The notes: a model not told the origin generated them from the letters alone. 64,000 nucleotides of DNA from Orthonyx spaldingii (GCA_013397795.1 VZTJ01000540.1:587146-651145), one strand, 5' to 3'; shown: positions 38,251 through 52,116, numbered from the stretch's first letter. Made by a program: numbers and translations.

Positions 38251-41200
38251 GCAAGGAAGAAACTGGAGATACCACGTTGAGACTTATTTAATTGCTAGTT
38301 TATCTAGGTGTTTAGCAATTTTGAATCTTCAGTGATGAATGTGGAGTTTTAATCAACTACATAAAAGAAAGGGATTTGGCATTCCACAGCCCAGTTTAGT
38401 CAACCCTCTCTGCCACACACCTTGGGATGCTGGGCAGCAGCTCCTCAGACACCCCTGAGATGTGACCTGCTAACCTCCCTCAGAAACGTGTTCATTGTCT
38501 GTCCGACTGAAGTGATCCTATACCTCTCACCACACAGAGAAACTGATTCCTCAGTTCTTGGGTTCTTATGACAAAATTGCTCTCTAAGCAAATCTAGGTA
38601 AAGATATCTACAAAAAGATATTTTAATCTTAAAAGTTGAAGTGGGTAGAGTTATTTACTCTTTTAACTAGATAACTGTAAGCTTAAGTTATTCTGCCTAT
38701 GGCTCGAAATGACATGGCATTTTATGCCTTTTGGAAATAAAACCTCTGCAGTTCATGTTGAAGAAAAGATACTATATAACATAAAAATACCACCACCTTG
38801 TGGGGAAGAAATACGTCCCAACATGTGCAAATATTCCTATGTATTCCACAGGCAGAGCCAAAACCAATACATAGTTATTATGCATTGAAATCAAAAATGA
38901 AACAATTATTCTAATAGAAGGTAATTTCTATTAAAATAACAAGGTATTGCAATAGATAGATTTACCTTCCGAGCTGGGCTTAACACGGCAGCTCCATAAA
39001 CTTGGCACAAATTGCACAGCTAATTACAAACATATGATGTATGCCCATGATTTATTATGATATTTAAAATTTATAAATGTTTAATGTGTTTGTAAAGGTA
39101 TTATAAAATAATGCATTTTTATATGAAAGATTAATGGATAAATATATTTAAGTGCCAATTTGCACAGCATTTCCTTCAATTCTGCTTTATCCCACTCTCA
39201 TTTTCATAGAAAGCATTGAAATTAGGCTCTTTTGACAAACAGGACATCTGGCAGAGGCTGAAATATACCCAGCCTGTACTCAATCAACTGATGAACAAGA
39301 GCATCCTTTCTCCTCCTAAAGTCCCCATTTTTTTTTGTTTTCTATTTAAGTTCCAAACTCTATCAAACATAAGGCAGGGTTTGTACAGACAACGGTTTCA
39401 TTCACTGCAGGCCTAACAGTCTGTCCTGTGCACTGAATGACGTAGTATCCTGTGGAAAAAATATTATATGCTTATGTTGTTAAAGGCTGTAGTCTAAAAA
39501 TGATACTTATGATTTAGCACAAGACTGAAAGCTTAACTCTAGAATTTCCCAATACTTTTGAACAATTTTCAATGTTAGTAACAGCCAAAACAAAAGTTTT
39601 CATGTTTATTTTCACAGACACCATTGAAAGAGAAGAGTGAAAATATATTCTTTTATCCATTACTATAACACCACTGAAGTAACTCTAGGTCTTAAAAAAA
39701 TAAAATGAAGTTTTCTTTATTGGAAGGTATGAAACACCTTCTAAAATATATACTAGTGAAGGGAGTTTGTACTGTTGAATAAGGAAATTCTATTTTACTA
39801 CTAGAAGTGACTTTTTTCCCCCCATCCTGGTATCCATGTAGCAACAAAGGAGTCTGTGTATAGCAGAATGCTACCAGGATAAAATACATTCAAAACACAA
39901 TCTAGCAGAATTAAATCTGTTCCTTGAAGAGGACATTAGGAATTTATGTAGATGAAATAAATTATTTTTCTTGTCCTGCATTGAAACAAAACATTGTAGA
40001 AATCCAACACTGCTCTAAGGTAAGAGAGACTTGTCATTCACACTGCCCACTTGACACATTCAACTTGGATCTTTCCGTGCCTAAAAAGCAGACTGCAGGC
40101 TTTCTTAAACTAATTCAGGCAATCTAACCTGGTCCTAGGCTTCCTACCTGACCATAAAGGTCTCTGGACTCCAATTTCAGAGATTCTTAAATAGTCCCAG
40201 AAGGGCTAATTCTCTTTTGGGAGCAGGCACTTAATGTAGAAGGAGATACAAAGGAGAAAGCTTACTTCACACAGTAGTGCTGTTGCCAAGAAATCAGGGA
40301 AAGGCTCTAGGTTTACATTAGCTTGAGGATGTTTGCTCCACAATTTCTACTACTCTGTAGCCAAAAAAAGGCAGAAAAGTTAGGGATAATTCTCTTTTGA
40401 GCTTCTTCTCTTGAACTTCTTACAGCACAAAAGTCAAACAAACCAGGAAAATTAGCTAAACTCCTGTGAGAATGGGATTTTACTGGGAGAGGTTCCTAGT
40501 TTTTCTGCTCCTGCTTTAGGTTGTTGCTGATGGCTTTTAAATGCTCAAGCACCCTCTGTTTCCAATAAATACATTTGCTCAAGAAAATATGCTGCTTAGG
40601 CAACAGATTCCTTCTCTTTTTTATTCTTTTCTCTTTCTTTTTTTTTTTTTTTTTCCCTTTTTCTGGCTGTGTAGACCTTCTGAGAGCCTGAATATGATCA
40701 GAAGATTTTTATTTTTTCCCTGATCTAATTTGTTTCATGTCTAACTTTTGGACACAAAGTTCTTTCAAAAAATCCTATCAGCTTCAGATCCACAATCAAG
40801 AAGAGCAATTAGAAAAACCTAAACTCCAGAACATACTTGTAATCAACATCTACATTTGGCATTGCAAAATTCCCCTGGCATGCAAATGTACAAGGGTGTC
40901 TTTTTAGTTTCTGCCTCTTCTGTGTCAAAATTCAGAGCTGAGACAAAGTGCTGACTAAAACCCTAGGGAAAGCAAGGTCTATTAGGTGTGATCTTTGCAC
41001 CACTTACTACAGAGTAAGCACAGAGTTCAGCAGACAGCAAAGCAGCCACAGATGGTATCCATCATCTGAAAAAGGGGAGTAGTGAACCACTGTGCTCAGC
41101 AGATTGAAAACTAGGGCACTCCCTCGGGAGAGGTGACTGGAGGTACTTAAGCAGGATGTTTGTTCTCCAGATTGTTTCTGGTTTTTGTTTTCATCTCAAA

Positions 41201-41529
41201 GTGAGTGTTCACTCACCTGGAGACACCATGAAGAATGCATATTCATCTGGGGAAGGCATGCACAAGTCTGTCCTCACTTATCAAACTAAGAGTCCAAATC
41301 ACAGGGTGACTGTATTACACTTTTTGTTTTACCCTAGTCTCATTTCATGGCTCTGACATTCATGGCTTCCTAACAATTTTCAACAGAGCTGAAGTTTTAT
41401 TTATTTTGTCAGTCACCATGTAAGACTTTGTCAGAGGAATTGGAGAATGTAGGTTTGAATGTACACAAAAGAGAGAGGAAAATACCTTTGCTAGTTAGCA
41501 AGGACACTGAAACTTGATGAGTTCCATGG
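38251..41529. other. AT-rich unique sequence
   Basis: No gene is recognised. The block at about 38990-39160 is very AT-rich with GCTAATTAC and several TTTATTA/TTTATAA words, which are homeodomain-type sites by sequence only. A T-rich tract lies at about 40613-40664. An octamer word ATGCAAAT lies at about 40880. Confidence 0.45.
40613..40664. repeat. T-rich low-complexity tract
   Basis: The tract is mostly T with scattered C. It could be the decayed poly(A) tail of an antisense retroposon, but no attached element can be recognised. Confidence 0.85.
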
Positions 41530-41870
41530 TTAACTTTTTTCTATGTCTGCCTATAGCCCAGGTTGTCTCAGACTTTTCCAAATAATCCTGGGTTCAGACC
41601 AGCTGTTTGACCTGATCAGCTGATGCATTCCCTGTTACACCCTTTATTGCCCACATTCTACATAATTACACAAAAATTTCACAACTGGTTCTCAAGGGTG
41701 GGCTACCAGGCTGCACCTTGTGTGAATAAAGTGGGCTAAAGAATCATACGTTCTATATGCAGCCAATGCCTTATTATTAGTCTAAAGCTGGCAATATAAT
41801 TATTAGGCCAGTTGCACCAAAAATAACTTTTACAATCAGGCTATCAAATTATTACAACTCTTTCCCAACA
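41530..41870 (-). mobile_element. Candidate LTR H, minus strand
   Basis: Read on the minus strand, the segment begins TGTTGGGAAAGAGTTG and continues AT-rich. It then has an AATAAAGGG poly(A) signal followed by a GT-rich stretch, an order typical of LTRs. Its left edge may be at TAACTTTTTTC, preceded by atggt, and the right flank is gtggt, a possible 5-bp duplication with one mismatch. I cannot assign a family. The ends are tentative, and an old unique sequence with a chance AATAAA remains possible. Confidence 0.35.
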
Positions 41871-44800
41871 GTGGTGCACTTAGCACCGATATACGTTTTT
41901 TAGTGTCTTACCCTTTCTTCTGTCAAGCTTACCTTCCTATGTTTCTCAAGGTCCTGAAACCAATTGCATCCACTTGTTTTGATGTTTAAGAGAATTGAAG
42001 AGAATTTATTTGTCCAGACTCTTTAGACAGCTTTTAGAAAGCTGTCTCATTTCAGGAATATAAAAATTAAGTACCTAGTTTCAAATCCCTTTTCAAAATT
42101 TTGATTGCTACTTGCAACCAATCAATTCAATCTCTTAAAAGATCCAAACAGATGAAATAATTGTGGCTAGGAAATGATAAAAAAAGACCCAAATCCAAAC
42201 TTCCAAAAGCCAACCAGCCCAAGTGCTTGAACAGACTGGTACTGCTGGGAGAAAGACAGCCACCAGTCAGATTAACCAGCAACTAGGCATTTGCTTGGAG
42301 ACTTTCCAATCACAAAAAGGGTCAGCTTAGAAAGAAGTATAAAAGACTCCTTGAAATTTTTTTACCTAGGAGACAGGGATGTAAGAAAATCTTGTGAAGC
42401 AAAGCCTGGTGTGGCACTGCCAGAAGCTTCCCTGCAACACTGCAACCTTCCCATGGACCACCCCAAATTATCTGTGTCCAGCTGGAGGAGAGGGACATGC
42501 ACGTGGGCACTCACACCATAGTGTGCCTGTGGGACTCTGAGGGGCATTTTACACCAGTCCAAGCCCCAGCAAGCTGTAGGGAACTGCAGGGACACGTGTA
42601 GTGCTGGAGAACACACATCTCCAGTGAGAGATGAAAATGTATGTCTTGCAATGAGGGAACCATCATTCTCAGGATATGAGGTGCACAGGTAAATCCAGAG
42701 GGCCACAAAGAGGGCCCACAAAGTGTGCACATCACTCTGTGTGAGCGTGTTGGGGTAGGATTAGAATGTTTGGGAATTTTTTATAGAATAGCATCTATTT
42801 ACACTTTGTATGTGTCTACTACAATGGATTATGTTGTATTGATTGTTGTATTGATGATAATGATCCCAAATTATTGATTTCCATTAATTTCTGTAACATC
42901 AGCAAAACAAGAAACTTCTTTGATCCAGATTTGATTCAATCCACAGTACTGGAGCAGTTTTCCCTGCTCTACTCTATGAATAAATGCCTTTTGCCTTCTG
43001 TGGCCATAGACGCAGTGAGCATTCCAGATGCTGTTTCAGGATCAACCTTCCCAGCAGAGAGGTGCTGCTCTGGAAATTGGTTTCCCCATGAGGGGAACCT
43101 CTCACTAGAGCTGCACATTCCTTTGCAGAGTTTCAATATGAGTGAATCACCACTTTCTAATGAAAAAGTTCAGCCAAAGGACTCATAATCTGCTTGACAT
43201 TTTGTTTAGTTCAGCCAGACATCAACTGTAATATCACAGCTTTTACAAAGTAACTTGAGATGGTTTTTAGCAAACCAGCACTATCTAAAATATTTTAGAC
43301 TGCAGGCCTTTTGTGTGTAAGTTGAATAAACCAGGCAATTACTTAGCTGGTTATATTCAAGTATTTTTCCAAGAATATGCTTGATTTATGCTCTGTATAG
43401 CATCACTGAAGGTTCCCTAGGCATTTGTTCTCCTTGCAGATCTCATGCTTATATCACAAGCTTGTTTTCCTCCCTGTTTCTTACATAAAGAGAATCAGAA
43501 GTGCAAAATATGGAACTTAAGTGTATTCCAAAAGATGTAGACAAGAAAAGAGTGGATGTGACTTGAGAGTTTTATCAACTCTTTGTACTAATCAGAAATA
43601 ACTCCGAATTTACACCTGTGATGAGAGTGAGTACAAAGCCTTGCACTATGACAGCGAGCAATGAGATGTCACCTCCTTGAAACATCATGTTATAAGCAGT
43701 AATTAAATGCTAAATTCGCCTGAGTTTGCATATGCATTCTTTATAGAATTTCTTCATATAACTCAGTTTCAGGACTAATCCCCAAAAGATTTTGCTAACA
43801 GCAGTGCAAATTAATTGAAAGATAGCTCATTTTCTCAATAAAGTCATCCAGCTTTCTAATAGACATTGAATAAAATTAATGGAATAATTTTGACAGTTTG
43901 TCTGATAGGTGCCTTTCAAACTCTGCAGCACTGCCTTGCTCTGCTACATGGACTTCAATGTTTTTATCTTCAGAGGACACAAATGTCTCATACAGCTTAG
44001 CCAATGTCAGCATTAATAAGTTACTTATTCAATATCAATAATCAAAAATATTTCTTGTCTCACCCACAAATACCATTTTTCTTTTCATTCTGACATTACA
44101 GATCTCTGTTAGTGTAACTGAGCAGGGACAAAATGTCCAGTTCTTTCCCCTCCAGGTGAGAGCTGGACTCTGTCTTGCCTAACTCCACATCTCACCATTT
44201 TTCACTCATGCATTTTTGGCTTCACAACTATAAAAGGAGTGAAAACAACCACAAAAACTGGCAGTTAAGGCATTTTCGTGGAAGGGTGGGCTGAAAGTAA
44301 AGGGATTCGCACCCAGTCGTCCTGTGCTGACCACTTTGCTATATCTTTCAAAAGACACCATCAGTTCAGGTTGCCAGTGGATGTAGGTATTTTCAATTAA
44401 GAACAGATCATGTAAGCACTTACTGTAATTTTAGTTTACAGCTCTCCAGACGCCTCCAAAGCTGTAGCTATTTCTGTACTGACTGCAGAAAGGATTTAAG
44501 CATGCCCTTTCAGAAGAGCAGATTATGTTTTCCCACTGGTGCTTTGCATCCAATATTCCGGTCCTTTAGCACCAAAATTATGTGTCTCAGTTAGTCACAT
44601 TAACTCCCTGGTCAGCTTTCTACCTTTGTATCACTATTTCATTAGCGTGTCTCTCCTGTGAAAATGAAAATGTGACCTTTCTGTTCAATGGGGATGAGGA
44701 GCCAGGTAATTTGCTGATGACAATTAAAGGCTTTGGGTCTGCTCTCTTGAGCTGACAGGTCACAACTTCCAAGATCTTTTCTTTTGTTCAGGATCACTGG

Positions 44801-46658
44801 AGTGTATTGTATTGCAACTGCCTCCTGAGAATTTGCAAGCAAAATCTTCTGGTAATGTTTTTATACAATTCCTGCCCACAAAGGAATATTAAGACCACAC
44901 GGCTGACAGCAAGAAATCCAAAGTTCTGCTAAATTTTCTGCCCAGTAGTAGTTGTGGGTGTGCTATGTGCTATACATACATGTCCAAAAAGCACAAGACA
45001 TATTCTACATGTATATACTTTTTAAAAATCTACAGTAGCTCCAATATGTTCAGACATTTTGATGTGACACATGTTCAGTAGATCAGGATCAGATCTGTAA
45101 GAGTGGAGATTTTGATACAGTGATAATGATCTGAAGTTTCACAGTGAGCATATCTGATCTACAGACATTATGTTCAGAGCTCCTGCTGGGCTGAGAGATG
45201 TCCAGAAATCCTGGATGAGTACTGTGCAAATATTTTGCTCTGACAAGATTTCCAGGAATGAAAATGGATTCTCCTTGTGAAACTGAAATTCATGGTGACT
45301 TAGCTGGATAACTCCCACTCTACACTGCCAGTCTCTGCAGTTTCTATAAACCATAATCCTTCAAATCATGCCTGTTTACATTGCCTTTTAATGAAATAAG
45401 GCAGGTAGAAAAATATTCATTAAAACAGTTGCCAGACCTTAACACAGTCTCTACTTCTTTTATTCTTTAGCTATATTTGTGCAGTTCTCATGAAATTGTT
45501 GATGCATGATGCATCAGAAAGGATTAAACAATTGTAACCTTATTAATACCACTTAACAGTTTTTTATAGCTAATAGATCATCCCAGGTGAACCAAACCTT
45601 CCTTGTATGATTACAGATTTGACTTACAAAGGGTTTGATAAAATATGTTTAAATAACTAGAAGTCTGTTGATATAGCATTGAACAGAATTTTGATAACAA
45701 TTTTGGCACAATCATTTCAAATCTGCACTAAAGTGATGAAGTTAAAAGATAATGGTTAATCATAATCTGGTTGGTATATTTCAAGTGGGATTAATGAAGA
45801 ATATGTCATTGACCTCTTACTATCTTTAAGACAACTATTGAAAATGCAAATCTGTGCTGACAAAGCTGTATATAATATAAAAAAAAAGCCAGAGTTAAAA
45901 ATAATAGTAAAGGAAGCAAGTTTTTCCAGAAAAAAACCCCCAAACTTCTTTGAGAAGCCACCTGAACCCTTTGCATAGTAAGTATTTTAATGCAGCAAAT
46001 TTGAGGCTATATTCTAGAGACTAATGATGCTACTTAGAAATGGGGGAATACGCTCTGGATGTCACTGACTCAGAAAGGGAATTAGTCTGGTCGTGGTAGT
46101 TAACAAACTGGACATGAACTTAAAATGTACTGCAATGCTAAAACAGCTGATACCAATCTCTAATCTAAGCCTAGGAAGTAAGTGAATCAATGCCTGTAAG
46201 TATCTACACGGGAAAGTGATTTAACAGAATATATGAGCCATTAATATTGCAAACAAAGACGAAAAAATGTCCATGCACTGTCAGCTAAACCTAAACAATT
46301 TCAGTATAAAATAAGCTATAGAGACTTTACTGGGACTGCAGTTGATTTACACATATTGAAAGCTAAAGTGAGCCCCCCTCTTCCTTACTTCAAGTTACAC
46401 CAAGCTTAGCAGTCTATCCAACTCTGTCACTCAGAAGAAGTTAGGGCCTGTGCAGGAAACACTGAGAGGTTTTTGTGAGAATTCAGGTTAATCAGATAAA
46501 ATATTATGGCACAAATGTTGTGATATATATTAAAATATACCAAAGTAGTATTTTATTATGAAGATTAATTATTAGAAGTTAGGGTGAGACAGTTATTAAT
46601 AGTCTTGAGAGAAAATGATGATTTATGCTTTCTTCAATTCAATTATACAGGTACATTT
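41871..46658. other. Unique sequence with a less AT-rich patch at 42240-42760
   Basis: No gene is recognised. The patch at about 42240-42760 is richer in G+C than its surroundings and holds overlapping frames on both strands (122 codons minus, 76 plus). On the minus strand its end reads CTCCTAG followed by GTAAAAAA, a donor-like junction. It could be a non-coding exon or a decayed element. A near-perfect palindrome TGATGCAT-G-ATGCATCA lies at 45500-45516. Confidence 0.4.
45500..45516. repeat. Palindrome, 8-bp arms, 1-nt centre
   Basis: TGATGCAT and ATGCATCA flank a single G. This could be a dimeric transcription-factor site by form only, and a chance origin is quite possible. Confidence 0.85.
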
Positions 46659-47047
46659 AGAATCATAGAATCACTTGGGTTGCAAAGGCTCTTAAAGACC
46701 ATTGAGTTCCAACCCACCTGTCATGGGCAGGGACATTTTCCACTAGACCAAGTTCCTCAAAGCTCCATCCTACCTGGCCTTAGATACTCCCAGGGATGAG
46801 GCATCCATTGCTTCTCAGAGCAACCTGTTTCAGTGGCTCACCAGTCTCACAGCAAAGATCTTCTTCCTAATATCTAATCTAAACCTCCTCTCCTTCAGTT
46901 TAAGGTCATTCCCATTTGTCCTATCACTACAGGCCCTTGTGAAAAGTCTCTTTCCAGCCTTCTTGTAAATCCCCTTTATGTACTACAAGGTGTTCTGAGG
47001 TCTCCCTGGAGCCTTCTCTTCCTCCAGGCTGAACAACCCCAACTGTC
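46659..47047 (-). mobile_element. CR1 LINE 3'-end fragment, minus strand
   Basis: It begins with the antisense CR1 terminus AGAATCATAGAATCAC, followed by the GGTTGCAAAGGCTCTTAAAG block and the rest of the 3' untranslated and distal ORF2 region up to CAGGCTGAACAACCCCAAC. It diverges just after 47047, the 5' truncation point. It is about 390 bases long and has no target-site duplication that I can see, as is usual for CR1. Confidence 0.9.
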
Positions 47048-50000
47048 AATCATCTCTGGTTTCCTGGCTCATCACAACACTCAGCAAAATTTATCAGGCT
47101 GTCCTTCACTAGTTTTTCTACCGTAGCAAGAGTCAGTCCCAAGAGGTAGGACAACTGAGTCTGGTCTCTGCATCTGTGGTGTCAGTGCTCATTCCATGGC
47201 ATTCACAGACCCCTTCCATCTCTTCTGCTCAAGTTGCTTATCAGCAGCACCCCCTAGTTATTTTCCTTTGACACCTCTCTGTCGTATCAATCTGTCTGTT
47301 TTGTCAATAACAAAGAAATCACCAAGGAAAAAGAAATCTTTAGGACACATGCACAGACAATCAACATGATCATATAAATATCTGAGAGAAAATAAATTGA
47401 ATATTCCTTTCTCCCCTGAGATAAGAATCAAAGGGTTTTTTTCATCAGTGATTTCAGGTTCTCACAATTTAACAGTCAGCATCTGAAACAAGACTGCTGA
47501 AAAACTCAAAAGCTGCCTTTTGCATTATTTTTGTCTCTAAATGCACAGTTATGAAATAACTTACACAATTCCTTTGTACAACCCCTGAACACAAACACAT
47601 ATACATTTAATTCCATGCCCCAACCCCAAAACTTACTTGGTTAGGGAAGCCTTAATAATTTTTTGGAAGAACATATTCATATATTTATTTTGGCATGTTG
47701 ATCAATGAAATGAATTTTTGGTGATGGATGTAATTATTCATCTTTGAACTAAAGTATGATACTGTTAGGAAAAAAATATAAGGCAAAGGACAATCAAGTA
47801 GGATGTTGCAGGTTTTCTTTTCCCATAGCATCACCTCCTTTTGAGATGTGAACTATGTTGCCTATATATTTTTCATCATGAAAGCCACTCGCAACATTTA
47901 GAAAAGCTGATGCTCTTTTTCTCAGCAATGGTTATTTGTCTTTCTTGTTGAATTTTGAATTAAATCTTAGAAAAAAAAATTTCTGTGTATGTCTTAATGT
48001 TTGTATGCTTTCCAAAGGCCTCTTGAATCATGAACTGGCTGTCTGTGTCCAAAACCGTCATGCTGGCCTAATCTGTGATATGGTTGCTAGTGAACCCAAT
48101 CTGCTGGCAAAGGCTGGGAGAGGCTTAGGAAATCAATAACTTCTTCAGCTAAAAAGAATACTTCATAGATGCAAGAAGCATTATAAATGGTGCTATAACA
48201 GATAACATGGAAGAAGATGCAAACAACAAAATGTGTGCATGGCCTCTGTGTATTTGCTAAACCAAAGCAAGAATATAGCTTTGCCATATATTGAGAGGTT
48301 GTGTTCAACGTCTGGAAACCATTGCCTTTTGGAATTTCCATGAGAGGTTAAAGGGGTGCATATATTTATGGCTGGTATTGTTTAGTCATTACAACAATGA
48401 ACAGTGATAAAAATGACTGGCAAGCACTTTCCTATTGTGGTAAATTCAGTTTATTTTGCTACAAATTACAGGTCATTATTCCAAACCCTTGGAAGTCAAT
48501 GAAAAGAGTCCAGCTCCTCTCTCACTGAAAGGAACTGGGCTGATTTTGTAGTGCAAGTGGGTGTGGCATGAGGACCACCAGCCTACGGAGCTGATACAGA
48601 ACTGGGCATGCAGGTTGATTTTCAATGCCATGAAAGAATCTGGGACAGGACCAGGATCCAGAGGGTATTGAGAGAGAACCAATGGCTTTGACTTTCAGCA
48701 GCCAGTTTCCTCTGAGTTCTACATTCAATATGAGCCACAAGCCTCATGACTCTCTCGAGGTGTTACAAACCCAGACTTCTTACAGCTAGTGGAACAGAAA
48801 GAAAAGTGTATTAGAATTAAACTTTGTACAATTACTTCCCTTTTTTTTTCTTTTTTTTTTTTTNNNNNNNNNNNNNNNNNNNNNNNNNCTTTTTTTTTTT
48901 TTTTTTTTAAATTATGACATGATTTTAAAGCTAAAAAACCCCAACATACAGTCTGTTCCTAATGGAGGAAATATTCTGTTCTGGAAAACAGTAGCTCAGA
49001 AAAGTCTTGAAGAGAAGTAATTCAACAGAAGCTTTCAAGGTACTATTGTTTCAAAAATAGCTGATGTGATGGGCTAAAATTTAATAACAGAACAGTGAGT
49101 AGCAGAAGTGAAATTATTTTCTATCTATACTAAGTACACACAGTATATAAAAAAACTTTGAAGAAGCTGAAGTTGGAGATGTGTAAAATGAGCCACAAAA
49201 AAAATCAGTTGAAGACTAAAGGAAATACTTTGTGAGTATTAAAAAATCCAGTTTATTTAATGAAAAAGAAAAGGCCAAACTATGATTTTTTGACAGAACC
49301 TTAATATCCACAGGAGAAAACATGCAGCAGAGAAAGGCAATAAAGAAGTAACATGTAAAACCTGAAGCCAGAGGATTTGTATATAATACAAGACACAGCA
49401 CCATTAACAGCTGAGGCTGACAAGAAGTGATGGATACTTCCTCTCCCACTATCATAGAATCATGACTAGTTCCCAAGCCAGGGGGCACAGTTGTGTCACA
49501 AATGAGGCATGAAATGTATTTAAAGCTCATTCCCATTTGCAGACAGGGGAAGAACCAGAGGCACCATATGTAAGAACATGGCAGCAATCCTAGAGCGTAC
49601 AAAGAGCAGCACCATACTGAGATTCAGCTGGACAAGTGGCCAAATCCAGTCATGTCTAGGGTCCTAGCTGTTTACTGTTTGATGTTCAGCTGAAAAAGAT
49701 CAGATAATCTTGCTCAAACTTTGTCTAAACATAATTTTGATGGTTTATCATAATTCATAAGGTGGGTAAGGTAACTGTACAAAAATGAAAAGTGTGTCAG
49801 ACATGGGAAATCAGACCAGACAGTCTAATGCTTTGTAATTGTCTCAAACCTTATGTCTTTAAGCAACTCGGCTGTGTATAATAAAATCCTCTCACTCTTA
49901 GAAAGCCACCGTTTTTTTTAGATATGGAAGAGATACCAAGATGAAATAGCACTCTTGGGAAGACTTTATGATCAAGAAAATACTGAAACTGACTCAACAC

Positions 50001-52020
50001 TTGTTAAAAAAATAGAAAAAGTGCAATAAATGCCACATCCAATCACTTGAAATTATAAGTTATAGACAATTTGAGAACTTTTAGCTGCTCTGTTGCCCTG
50101 CCCAGTTTACAGGAAGTGATAGTTGGCTTCTCAATTCATGAGCCCTCTGCTAAGGTTATTGTGAAAAAGGAGAAAACTGTGGAGCAGCTGCTTTATCATT
50201 TCACATGTGTGTTACATTACACATACCTTCAGGAATTAGGCCACTGGTACAGCTCTTACAGCATCTCATTAGCTCTGCCAATACTCTTCTGACACTCAGG
50301 AGGTAAAGTTATTAACTGTGAAATCCTGCTTGTGAGGAGCTGTTATTCCAACTTACAACAGAGCCTTTCCATACATAGAGCTCTTCTCTTACATAATTAT
50401 GCTAATTCCACCTGTCTCTTAGGTCAAACTCCTGTGCGTCACGGCAGAAAGTATGAGGTGATTCACCTAAGATTGTGCTAAATTGTCAGAAGAAAAATAA
50501 TCTGCTGAAATTGTTCAGAATTTTGCGCAGGTGTTTTACTGTGGGACCCTAGGGAGAAGTTTATAAAGACCTGCCCTGCCATTCCCCATACCTCCTGCCC
50601 ATACTTGTCCTACGTTCTTTTTATCACCTGCAATTTTTTTATTTTGCAGAATAGAAGTAAAGGGTTAATAAGAGTACAGAAAACAATAAAAAAAGGACTT
50701 TTTCTCATGCACTCCAGTGTCTGGTCTGATCTGTGAGTGTTAGCTTTTCTACTGCTTAGATGGTAAGCAATAAAGAATTGAAGGTTTAAAGTAAGCTTCT
50801 TTAGGTCACCTAATACAATTTTGCAAATACTAGCATTTTGGAGGGAAAAGCAAATTCCCTCGATCCCATGGTGCAAATTGGTATAGGTCACAAAGAGAAG
50901 AATTCCAACACTTAGGGAAATTATTTGATATACTTTAGGTAAGACTTACAGTAAAAGAAAAATCACGTGAAATATTATTAACGAAAGAGAAATTAAAAAG
51001 TCCTATTAAACTACAGACAAGTCCAGCAGGATTTGCACATTTAGCAGAAATTCTAAATTTAAATGTATATGATGAGGTATGCACTGATGCCGTATAATTC
51101 CAAGGATTTGAGGAGATGGAGGATAAATGTAGTCAACCAGACTGAAAGATATTTTTGTAAGATAGTGCCCTCTATGGACAAGTTATTTACAGAAACTTGA
51201 ATGTTATGGAAGAAAAGCACTATTTTTTCTGTTCTCCTGCTTAGAACAACGAACAAGCAAAATTCGCTGGGGATTGTGCTCACATGAAGCTGATTAGTTA
51301 TTTTGAGTGAGAACTTGGGAATGAACTGACATATATTTATGTGACCACTGGACCAGAATGCTGGCACAGTGAGACAGATAATTTGTCTTGCAGGAAATAC
51401 CTACCTGTCGTGAAAAAATGAGGAAGCAGAGAGATCTGGGCTTGAAACAAAAGACGTGACATAACTCAGGTTTTAAGTTGCAGATTGTTGTTTTATTTGT
51501 AGCAACTGATGTAATCTAAATACTTCCTATGTTTTATAGAATTAGAAAGAGTTATCACAGACTATAAAATTGTTATAAAATTAAAAAGTATACAAGTTAG
51601 CCTATAACATACAAACAAGTGAGGCAGCCTATAAGAAAAAGAAGAGGTGAGGAAGTAAATGTAATTATTCATTAAACAGAAAATAAGCAGTTTTGGTATT
51701 GCAAATTGGGAATAACATGCCAAATCTGCAGACAAATGTGAATTCAAGCTCACTGTGATTTAGCATCTGATAAAATAGAAACTTTACCACAAGGTATTTT
51801 GTCCTTACTCTAGATGGTGCTGTAGCATAAAATATGCATTGCACTCTGACTCCTGATTTTAAACTACTTAGCTGTGACCAACATAGAAGTCACTCTCTGC
51901 ACAGGATTGATTCACAATTTGTTGTGAGAGGTCATGTAAATGTTGCAGTTTATGCCTGGTCTTACGTAAGTTTTTGTTAAAAAAAAAAAAAAAAAGAAAA
52001 AGTTGTATTCTTTTCTATAA
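47048..52020. other. AT-rich unique sequence with poly-T gap
   Basis: No gene is recognised over about 5 kb. A poly-T tract with 25 N lies at 48838-48908. The frame of 128 codons at 49216-49602 (minus) is hydrophobic and T/A-driven, with no family I know. A poly-A run lies at about 51979-51999. Confidence 0.45.
48838..48908. repeat. Poly-T tract with assembly gap
   Basis: T runs lie on both sides of an N run (48864-48888). Its true length is unknown. It may be the poly(A) tail of an antisense retroposed sequence, but the neighbouring sequence is not recognisable as a processed gene copy. Confidence 0.9.
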
Positions 52021-52054
52021 TACTAATATGCTGGTGCATTATAGCATATTAGTA
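52021..52054. repeat. Perfect 12-bp stem-loop, 10-nt loop
   Basis: The arm TACTAATATGCT (52021-52032) and its exact reverse complement AGCATATTAGTA (52043-52054) flank GGTGCATTAT. It lies a few bases before the truncated 5' end of a CR1 copy (52063), between an A-rich run and another A run. Confidence 0.92.
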
Positions 52055-52062
52055 AAAAAAAA

Positions 52063-52116
52063 TTCTTAACAGAAAGGAGTGTCAAGCAATGGAACAGGCT
52101 GCCAAGGGAAGTGGTT
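52063..52116 (+). mobile_element. CR1 LINE 3'-end fragment, left part (split by LTR E)
   Basis: The sense CR1 block GGAGTGTCAAGCAATGG, then AACAGGCTGCCAAGGGAAGT, is followed by GGTT, where LTR E breaks it. The element resumes at 52619 after the repeated gtggtt. The 5' truncation point is near 52063. Confidence 0.88.
52111..52116. repeat. Target-site duplication, left (gtggtt)
   Basis: These six bases of CR1 sequence are repeated exactly at 52613-52618. Removing LTR E and one copy restores a continuous CR1 3' end, which confirms the boundary independently. Confidence 0.92.

Noticed and set aside
48838..48908. Poly-T as the tail of a processed pseudogene on the minus strand
   Set aside because: Adjacent sequence shows no recognisable coding or SINE body and no flanking duplication.
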